From NCBI GenBank assembly GCA_963920635.1, contig OY987299.1, forward strand, positions 17,039,401 through 17,103,400: a stretch of DNA of 64,000 bases, in the 5' to 3' direction. The DNA comes from Pseudeuparius sepicola (taxonomy: Eukaryota; Arthropoda; Insecta; Coleoptera; Anthribidae). Below the pieces are notes generated by a model. That model saw only the letters and a program-made list of their open reading frames with translations, was not told the DNA's origin and did no database searches. Of the stretch, positions 40,621 through 51,300 are shown piece by piece. Both the position numbers and the translations under genes were made by a program. Position 1 is the stretch's first letter. Each line of letters opens with the position of its first letter.

Positions 40621-42419
40621 GGAACTGGAACAGGTTTTTTAAGAACAGGTATTGCCTGGAACAGGTACAACCTGTTCTAAGAAAACGCAGTTCCACACCA
40701 GACATATTTTTTAAGTGCCTACCTTACGGTATTAGGGCAAGGGGGGGGGGCTATAGCCCCTGTAGCCCCCCCCCCCCCGTAGATCCACCACTGCCTCCAA
40801 CATAATATAGCGTACTTATAGACACAAAAGTGATAGACAGAATCAGTGTCAATTACAGAAAGCAAGAATAATGAGTATCCTAGAATAGAGGAAAAAAGAG
40901 AAAGTTCCGCCCTATAACTATCCTTCTTTTTTTCAGCGCCTCCGCCAAAGCTGGACCGCCTAACAGCGCTCGCGGCCGTGTTACCGACTGCCACATCGCA
41001 CGGCAGGCCAGTGGCGTAGCATGAAACGCGTTCTTAGCCAATATCACAAAAATGTTAATTAAAACCGAAAACTTAGTTAATTTTGACTTACATGTAATTT
41101 GAAATATTGGTATTTATTTGCACATAATTTCCCAAACGTCAAGCTAGCGTCAAGTGATTCTGAATCAATCAAAATAAAATAAATAATGCACGCCCATGGA
41201 AACCAAACCATATATTATATTTTCAATAAACGATGTTAAAAATAATTATATTGGTCCTATTTACAAACAAGACAATTCACTTTATGATATTAAAAGGTAG
41301 AAGGAATTTGAAGAAGTTATAATGAGAAAAAAATAGTTTTAGGGCCAAGGTTGTTAAATATTTACCTGTGAAACGAAATCCCGGGTTCTTGCTTTTCACT
41401 TCTGCTTTTGCAACCAAACGCTGAACAATTCACCATCATAGGTATTAGGTGGTGTCTATAGTTTCGGACTTATTCAAATCATGCCGTGGACGTGTTCCGT
41501 TCCCAACTTCAAGGGAAACTACAAAGGCGGCCCTAATATGTCCGCTTTTCCCCCCTAAAGACCCCATTTTAAGAGAAAAGTTGGTTAAGGCCATTAAAAG
41601 AGATTTTGTTCCTACACAGTCTTCCAGAATAAAAGTGGTTTTGGTTTGGACTTTGTGGAAAGTGTGATACCTAACAATTTTACATGATTAAACGTGACCA
41701 CCTTAAAATCAGTAAGTCTTATGGTTTTATTTATTCGAATTTAGTTGTATCTGGGCACGCAAATAAGAAATAATTGGCATTTACGAAAATTTTACCAGTA
41801 GATATCTAAATGCACCAAAAGCCTTTGAAAATGTTACTTTCTAGCTATATATGTAAACAATCATTTTAAAGTGTTTTTTTTTACCAAATTTACATAGTTG
41901 ACATCTTGAAATTTGAATTTGGCGCCTTAGGCCCACCTCCCTTGGATAACTCATCGCTTTCAGCTTCCGGGCCTGGTTGTTTGTTTAGTTATATTAATAT
42001 TTAAGTCTAAAAAATGGTAGTGTGCAGTATGTCGAAAAATGGACTGTTTAAATCAAAATATTATATCTACATTTCAAAGGTAAGTTTGAATTTCCCTATT
42101 CCCTATCCAGGAACTCTAAATTTCCCATAATGTCACTTGCCTGGCGCTATATTGCGGCATAAATCTATTGACCTTGCCCCCTCACCTCTCGTTGCCAAAA
42201 GTTGGATTGTAATAGGGTTCCTGGATCCAGGAACTCTAGACTGTAATAAATATTTTGTTATAACACTTCCATTATATTGTTTTTATGTCTATTTATGAAA
42301 CTGGGCTTCTGATCTTTGGACATAATTTGAAAAAATTAAAATAAAATTTCATTGAATGAATATGAAATTGCAAAATGATGCAGTTTGCAAGAAAAGTATG
42401 TCCCCTTTGGACAAATATC
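40621..42419 (+). repeat. Tandem duplication, unit 2 (1.80 kb)
   Basis: A direct copy of 38,783-40,620 with scattered single-base changes, a slightly longer G-run and the 33-base deletion near 41,838. The boundary between the units is abrupt: ACAAATATC is followed by TGGAACTGG at the end of unit 1 and by AAAAAATTT at the end of unit 2. Confidence 0.95.
41481..41669 (+). pseudogene. THAP-domain relic, duplicated unit 2
   Basis: Same sequence and the same frameshift, Cys-to-Phe change and lost C-terminus as the relic in unit 1. Neither copy can make a zinc finger. Confidence 0.75.
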
Positions 42420-45010
42420 AAAAAATTTAGTTTAAAAAAATGTTTTTCGTTTACGAAAACATTTTCCTTGAAACATTTTTTTCAACAAACAAAAAGTTAC
42501 GGCCTGTCTAAATATAATCAATTTTCTATTACTAGAGAGGAGGGATAGGTTAGACAGAATTATTTACATATTAATTGAGGTATAATGTGGTTTATTGTAT
42601 TACCAATAGTACACAGAATATTCCACTTAAAGGTTATAACAATGAATCGGGCTTAACCTAGCAAATGTTAAATTCGCACTTATTGTTGGTAACGATAATA
42701 TATTCACCAAATATACATACATAAAATACAAAAATATTTCGAATTATACTTATTTGTAATTGTCATGTTATCAATAAGTAAGGTATTTTCCTCCACGAAA
42801 TTTAAGAAGTTAAATTAAGTAGTTGGAGGGATATTTTTTGAGATACAAACTAAACTGGTCTCATGTTCCCATGTTTTCATTCCGAAATATAATTTTTAGG
42901 TATATTCCGATTATTATATCAAAGATCTGTTAAATTCTGAAAATGCTTTTTTGGAAAATTTCGTATTTTCTCTTCGTCGAATCTTTAAAAACTATTCAGA
43001 AATCTCACTTGGCCTCGTACTTTGGATTGTTTCTTTACGTACATACATAAAGTTGAATTCCATACTTTGGAACAAATGTTTATATTGCTCAGAGTAGAAT
43101 TTTTAATTTTCACAATACAGTATTTTTTGTGAATTTTATTCTAGGTCTATTTAAATAAATTCTAAAATTGGTCATAAAATTCAGTTCCATTTTAAACATT
43201 AAATAGAGTTAAGTAGGTACTAAGTAAACCTGAAAATCCATATTTTATATTTAGAAAAAATGGAAGCTATAGGTTGAGTCTGTTTTTTGTAGCAGCATTA
43301 AACATTATATCATTAAGTAAAATATATATAGAATCATATATCTTTTTTAATATACATATAATAATCCCAATGCTAAGAAAGTACCACTCCTGCTGCGCAG
43401 TCCTGATATTTTCAGCTTTGGGATTGTAATTCGTAAAATCAACGAAAGGTATTATCGATAATAGGCACACCACTATTGATATTATCCCTAAAATGACATA
43501 GTAAAACGAATATTTCATAGCAATACAGGTTCACAAATAGTTCATTTGAAAATACGATAATTTCGCTATTTCCGTGCAATGAATTCAACAAAAAATATTA
43601 TACCTACTGTCTTGTATAAAACTAGAACTAGAACTCAATACACTTTTAAGTGCAAAATTGAATTATGAACAAAAACTGTCTCTTGACTTTTTTTATATTA
43701 TACCTGTGTTACAGTTTCACTTTAATTTTTAAAGATAAATTTTAAAATGAATTAAAAATATTTTTTTCAAAAATTTTGGTGTATACCAAGGAATATGTAA
43801 AATTAATTATTTTAAGCAGACCCCCACAACGCTCTAATTCTAATAATTTGAAAACAAGGAATAGAAAGACCTGTCTTTTGAGCCCCAAAATTTGAAAGCC
43901 TTGTACCCGGCCACTTGAACTAAAATATGGCCAACTTTCTGCAATTTCCGGTTATAGTAAATATTCGTTATTTAATTTCCAAAGAACTCTGGATAGTACC
44001 TATGCCAAGAATAATGAATAGGTAATTGGAAAAAATGCAAATAGACGCAAAACTATTGATATTAGGTAGGTATGTACCTAGTTGTTTAGACAAAGTCGAC
44101 ATAAAATTTAGTAGAAAGTTTAATTTTAATACTATTTATAGGGCGTTCCATTTAAAAACAAATAAGTTTTTGATATTCTTTTTCACAAGCGAGTTGAAGA
44201 CTAATCTTCAATCACCCTGTATAATCAATATGAAAATGACTGCTTTCTTAGTAGCAACCAACCTTCCAAATATAATAAAGAGTGGACAAAATTTGAAGTT
44301 TTCCAACTGCCTTGAAGAGGGAGAATTTTAACAATTCCCGCAAATGACGGAAATTTCAAAAAAGTTGAATATCTTAGAAACTATGAAGTTTAAGTATACA
44401 GTTTATTAGATAAACTGACATTAAAATTTAGCAAGGAATCCGAATATGTAATAATATACAGGGTGTTCTATTTGAAAAAGGTAGTAGTTGCCTTCAAATT
44501 TCGGCATAGTATAACCGAAGTTTCAAAAAGTTTAAAATATTTAAGTGGCCTGGTCCGATAACCTAAGTGTACAAATTTTAAGATTTTTATTCAGTTCGGT
44601 TCTCCAAATACGTTTAATGCACGGTCTTCGAGGCTCACCCTGTATTTTGAAAAAGTAGCTTTACTTATTTCTATATGAAAGTTTAGTTTTAAAATTAAAA
44701 TGTCATTTTCTATCAAAGTTAAGGTACTGCTACAAGAAACGGACTCACTCTGTAGACACATTTAAGGATATTGCTGTTTTTCTACTTTTGGGAATAGGTC
44801 GAAGGGTTTAAAAATACTATCAAAATACAATTATAACTACACACACAGGGATAAATGCATAACGAAATTGCTAAGACTATATACGTACATTTAACCAGAA
44901 GTAACTTTAGTCATTAAACTAGAGTCCACTGATATTTTTTGTTTAATCTCTGCTGGTGAAATTGGCAAATTTAAATGTGTAGAAAAAAATAAAACAATGG
45001 TCCGTTGTCT
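42420..45010. other. Intergenic, no gene seen
   Basis: Lies between the byn duplication and the cyclase 3' end. It contains fragments with GTGTTCTATTT, TCACCCTGTAT and TACAGGGTG ends (44,140-44,770), which look like IS630-type MITE remains. The 83-codon minus-strand frame at 43,267 has hydrophobic stretches but overlaps sequence repeated at 31,510-31,650, so it is not called. Confidence 0.45.
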
Positions 45011-45341
45011 TCACACATGCGTCCCATCTAAAGAATGAACCTTATTCAACCTATCCCTATTGTTGGCATTCTCCATCTGTATTCTAGTATCTCTTCTTAT
45101 AAGAGGACTCTTCAACGAGAACTTCGTGTCTATCCTAATTATATGCTTTGGAGAATGAGGGGAGTGGACTGGAACTATGGGTCCAGTCGTTTTTACTTTA
45201 AAGCTATCTGTAAGATCAATTGGAGTGTTGTCGACTTTCTTTTCTTGAATGCACGTGCGTTCCAACTTTGCTGTTTTTGTACACACCGAATGGGTTTTGG
45301 AACGGTTGACTATGGGCTCCGAAAGAAGCCTTGGCACTGAT
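45011..45341 (-). CDS. Adenylate cyclase terminal exon
   Basis: Acceptor TTTTCCAG at 45,342. It opens [15 protein letters not shown] and ends LDGTHV with TGA at 45,011-45,013. It encodes the distal, low-complexity C-tail. It joins the previous exon through a split Arg codon. Confidence 0.8.
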
Positions 45342-48300
45342 CTGGAAAACATAAAATAATACATAACGACAATAAAACAAATCATATGTTCTTTGGACCA
45401 CAATTCATCACCGCAATAGGCACGTTTCTAGATAAAATTGCTGCTCTAATAATAGGATAGAACCAGGGACTCTTTAAAATAAGGGGACCCAGCATGTCAC
45501 AGTCTATCACAGAGGAGAAGCCTTGAGGTGAAGTTTGTTTTCTGTCGACTCCAAGGAGACCGCAAGTGGGCTGGTACAAAGTTATGTTATATGTCAGTGT
45601 CCAACTGCCATCATGTTTTATGTGACATGCCAGTGGTATAGATCCTAAAGGAGGCAAAATATTTCCCATCATAATTCACAATTTTTAAGTTTTCTAACAT
45701 CCAAATACTCAGATGTGTCGATTAAAGGTAATGTGACCGCCTGTAGTCCCATTAATTGCAACCAGATTTTTCCTGTATCACCTTTAGTAATCATACAATT
45801 CCCATTACGTGGGCATTACGTATAAGTAGGTAGTTCAAAAAAAATCATATTTCTTAAATTTTAAATTAATAAGCAGGTAGCTTCAGTAAGGTCTTTTTTT
45901 TAAAAAATTTATCTACGACTACAAGTTTATTTTAAGTTTGTGAGGTACCTTGGGAGAGAAATAAAATTACAAAAATTTTATAATGAACACTGAAAAAACT
46001 ACATGATTAGAACTACTAGACCTAATCTCATTAGTCCATCCCTAAATCTGTGAAAGTTCTTTGGGTAGATGTAGACACATTCAACAAGGGAAGAAAGTTT
46101 AAGTATACACATTACAAATGGATTGAGGAACCTGGTAACAATGTGCAATAGCGACAAATTCTTAAATGAGCAAAATCGACACTACTGACTTACCATACTT
46201 CTTACTTAAATTCGTGGAAATAATTGCTGGATATCCATTTCAACTATAAAATAAATTTGTTTCATTTGACAGTTGCCATATTCTGCACTTGTAGACACAA
46301 CATTGTCAAGTCTAATTTTTAGAAATCATGGTAACTATTATTAATTTTTAATAACAATCAAAGTACCTGTTACATTCATTGATTCTCTAATAAAATGGCA
46401 TACTTGGCATCACTGATACCATTAGAATGAGGAAAGAATAGGCTTCACTTTGGAAAGTATACCTAATGCTGGGTCCCCGTACTTTAAAGAGTCCCTGGAT
46501 AGAACGGACCAACCTGAAAACTGGTCCCTCGTTGTGGTTAGGAGCTGAAACAGGCGTATGTGGTGCAGACTGGGACACAGTCATCCTGTTGATCGTAGTT
46601 GAAGTCGCGTCTCTCTCCATAGATTTCATAGACCTCATACTGTCCAGGTTTTGAGAGCTAAGCTGCCTCATGTTCGGCTGAGATCTGGCGTGCATGTGTC
46701 TTTGATTAACTCTGGTGGTGTTTCTTCGTACGGGACCTCCGGTGTTCTTCTGTGTGATCCTCATGGAGCTGTACGTCATTATTTTTTTGTTGCCGTCCGT
46801 TTTCTGTTGAGTTCTAGCTCTGCCGAACACCGCGCTACCAGCTACAAATGAAACTTATAATTTCTGATAGAAGAATTGTTTCAGCAGCAAGCATACGAGT
46901 ATTTCCAGTATGTTTTCTTCTAGTTTGAGTCAGGGCGTACATAACTGCGATCACGCTGCTGTTGTGGCTTTGCTGCCTTTGGAAACTAGGTGGACGTCTC
47001 ACTTGCCTGCCTACGACAAAGTAGGTTTCCATCTTGCCTTTACCCTTAACGTCTACTATGCCCCGTCTTTCCATCTCATAACCCCTAACGCTGAGAATCT
47101 AAAATGTCGCCATCACGTATTGACCTTAAATTACCACCAACAGTGGACTCACTTGTGCTGTCTCTTTAGGAACTTGTATCGTGCCAATCATTCCGGTAGA
47201 GTCCATCCTGGAAGCGAGGTTCACCGTGTCTCCCCAAATGTCGAAAACCGGTTTTCTGGCACCTATAACACCGCAAACCAGAGGTCCACAAGAGATGCCG
47301 ACCCTCAGGCCGAAATTATTAAATGAATCCTTGTTGATTTCGTCCAACTTCTGACGCATGGAAATGGCAAAGTCCACTAAGGCACATATGTGTTCTGGGC
47401 TGTCCGCATAGTAATCCTGGAATAAGTAGTTAGGTAATGTTTTTTTTTTTTTCGATTTTCGTGGAATGGTTTACTCACTTTATGTGAAGGGTTCAATCCA
47501 GAAGCAGCCATATAAGTTGCAGTGGCACTGACTGTTTTAATTTTCTCAATATTGCTAAACCTTTCCTCGTCCAGTAATTCATCAAAGTCAGCAATTATTT
47601 CGTTCAGCAATCGAATGCATTCGACACCCTTGTTAATGTCCTCCGAATAAAAATCTGTGAAGTTTGGAATACTCGCAAACAAAACACCAACTTCCTCTCT
47701 ATTTTGAGCAAACAACTCCTGAAATGATTACTACAATGCATATAACTATTTAAAAGTATTCGATATACCTACTTCAAAATTCCTGTCGTTAGTTAAAAAA
47801 TGTTGAGCAACGTGGTCTGGAAGTATGTTTTTTAGAAGTTGCGTATTGTTTTGTCTTGTTTCCTCCATGGCAGTTAGCTCACTTTCCGCTTGCTTTTTCC
47901 ACAGAAAATCTAGGCGCGAAGTAACTTCTACCAATCTAGCATGATATGCCACCATTAAAAAGAAAACAACCAGAAGTATAAGCATTTGTGCGGACAGAGG
48001 AATCGGATCTCTAAAAAAGAAGACATTGTAATGTTTTTATTCTTCTTTAGTATATTTTCGGACTCTTCTTCAACTGCCGTTGGAGAAAACATTCAAGCAA
48101 TTTTTAGTCTTTGGTCAATTGATTTTTTTTAATTTTCTTCAACGAATAAAGCAGACTAGACAACTAATATTCCTCATACTTACGCCACACTAGCATCTTG
48201 AGTAATATTAAAAATTTCCTTGTATGGAATTAATATAAGCACCGTGTAGATCCCAACCATTATAAATGCAAGAAACAGCTTAATCAAAAAATATAGCTTC

Positions 48301-51300
48301 AAAGCAGTGGCTAGCGCTATCAAACACAAAACCCATGTAAACACAATGTATTCTGGATGTTTACAAGCATCGTCAGCAGTACTCATATCAGCAGAAAAAG
48401 AACTTTGAGTGCTCACTTTGTTATCTGCAGTACTTCCTGCGGTTAAGCTTCGCTTCTTACGAAACCTCTTTGTATTTCTTTTTGTCGACACCGAATACTT
48501 TATGACAGATGTTTTGTTTGTGTTAAGCGACATAGAGATGTTTTCAGCATCAGACGAAATAAAATTAGGATCGAAATTCTCGAGAAATTCGGTACAGTTG
48601 TTTTGTCTATTGTTACAGTTGATTGTAATATTATTGTTGAGCTTAGCCGTTAAGGACAAAATAAGCGAAAGCGACTGAGTTTGCTCCACGTTTTTGCTAT
48701 TCTTTAAAAACGAGGCCATGTCAAATGGATTGTTTTTGGAAGTAGAAGACATTGGTAGAGTTTCTGGATCCTGTTCCGGCATCACTATCAAACTAACCGA
48801 GCTAGTTAGTGACATTATCACTATAACGCCGCAAATAAAAAACGTCCTTCTGCCTCTGTTGTGGACTAATGTTGACGAGATTCTTTGCAAAGATTCGGGA
48901 AGTTGTTTGAATTCTTCTGCCATTACAAGTATTGTGGTTGAAGTCAAAATGATTGTAACTGATACGAGTAGTCCTATAACAACGTCATGTCTGAAAAAAT
49001 GTAGGTAAATTATTTATTGTAAATCTTAAATCAAGAAATTTTTAATACTTACAACCGGCAACTAATAACTGCTTGTGTAATAACTATAAATAACCATATT
49101 ATAAAACAACATAACATATTTGATTTGAACATGTCTTCCCTTAGTTGGCTAAACTGGAAATAAAAACAGAAGAAATGCTAATATTTCACAATTTCAACAA
49201 AATAAACTTACAGCTGTTTCCATTTCTTTATGCAAAAACCTAAGAGTCCACGGATTCACATTGGCACTCCTCATTCTCTTATTGGTATCTATTTGAATAC
49301 TATGATCAATAATGTCATCCACCTGTTCCGCTGTTGGATACAAGGATCCTCTCTTTCCATATTTAGACTCGCTACGATCAAACTTTATTTTTCCGTTCGG
49401 CAAAGGCTCATCTGGGACATCTATTGGTTTGTGAAGCTAAAAATGTGCGTTTAAAACTTTGTTTTTCTTGGCAGATATTTGAACCTACATTTTCAAATGG
49501 TATCTCTGGCGTCCAATCCGTAGTGTTTTCTTCTTCAATGGCACTCTGTTGGATACCACTGTCACTTCTTTCTCTCGAAGGGGGGCTTTCTGGAGTAACA
49601 GGCGAGTTTGGCATTTTTGGTGGAGTACCATTAATGGCATAGTCATCTTCTGGCCACAGTTTATTTGAAAATATGCTAAAATTTGTCAAGATGCAACTTG
49701 GTAGAAGATCTTGTTGATGAAATGTGATACCTTGGTCTTGAAGTAAACCTCCTCCTGGGCCTCGTAGGTTCCACGTGCTTTATTAAATACGTTGTAATAT
49801 TGTGCTGTCTCAAATATAAGTCTCTATCTTGCCCATTTCCAGGTTCTACTTCGTAAGCGTCGTTAAGGCAACGGTATGTGGCTTCGGAGATGTGGATTTG
49901 TCTATAACATAGATTTTTTCACTTTTAGTCCAAGAGCCGGCCACATGATTTCAACTCTCATAATAAGATGTTATGTAAAATATAGAGAGATATATTTCTA
50001 TACTTGAAGCGAGTAGGTTGCCTCAGATAATTTGGGCCCGATCATTGTTATTTAAAGAGGTTGCGGTTAATTTTTAATTTTTAAGGTACAACCCGTCCCA
50101 CGAAATTTACTACTTTTTCGGAAAAGTCTTTTGATAAATTCGAAAAGTGCCGTTCTAAAAACCGAGGGAGGTGGTAAATTTCTTAAATGGGTCTTGTACT
50201 TTCCTCCAGTACTGAAAGAAACCTCGAAAATCCAATATTTAACCAAATTTCCCGATTTTCAAGTTTCGAGAAACGGGATGGCTGTAGAATTAGCGAAATC
50301 CTGAGCAACCGCTCGTAGAAATTGCGTGTTTTTTCTCATTTTTTGATTTTTCGGGGCACCTCAATTTCTGACAGTTTTCGAACTTTGGCTTTTAGGTGAC
50401 GGGAAATGCCGACCAATCAAGTAAAAAAGATGCGTCCCACCTGACCTGTATTAATCGTTTTTTTCGCCGAAAATCTTTAATAACTCGAAAACGGGAAATA
50501 ATTTACCGGCCATCTCGCCGTACCGTCAGATCTCCCGAAAAACCCGTTTGAAAAAAATAATTCCTGGACATCAAACGGTATATGGTATGGCTGTATAGCG
50601 GGACTTCGCAATACAACTCGCGTCCCCGATGTCCAGACTTGCCCCCGTCTTTCGCACCGTATTTAACAGCGGAGGATTTTCGGGGCCCCGAAAATACGCC
50701 TATGGGATTTCTAAAAGACCAAGGGACCCTTTTTTATTGTTGCTCCCTGGGCCTTCTTTCCTATTTTTTTCTATAGTCACATGATAGTAGATTTGCCTAA
50801 AAATTATCCACAACTTGTCACTGTTACTTTTGTCAAAATGCAAATCCAAGGACGGCTACGATTTTTTTATACCCCGATTTTCACAAAAACCATATAGCGA
50901 TTTTTTTATTTAAAATCTGACACAACAGCGTTAATCAGGACACCCCAAAACCCCCATATACTAAATTCTAACCAAAAATGTAGAGGGTGTTCGGTTCTAC
51001 ACAGTGTTAAAGTTGAGCAAAATAAGGACTTCAAAGGCACCTGGCGAGTCAAGCGTGCCATGGAATTATTTCAAAATAGTGGAAGAATTAACAGGACCAC
51101 CCAAAGTGTTGATGAAAGAAATTGCAAGAAATTTTTTTCGAATTTTATGCCGGTCAAGTTGGCCAAAAATTAAGATTAACAGAACTGTCAAATTTATTGT
51201 ATTGACTTTTTTAATTTCCATGGCAGATCTGATTTTTGCGAATATTTTTAGTAAGAATTTAAACTGTCTGGACAGATTTTTTAAAATTATTACCTAACAA

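Noticed and set aside
43267..43518. 83-codon minus-strand membrane-protein-like frame
   Set aside because: The DNA overlaps a repeat related to 31,510-31,650 and is AT-rich enough to give hydrophobic codons by chance.
46910..47326. 138-codon plus-strand frame
   Set aside because: Antisense to two cyclase C2 exons and the intron between them.
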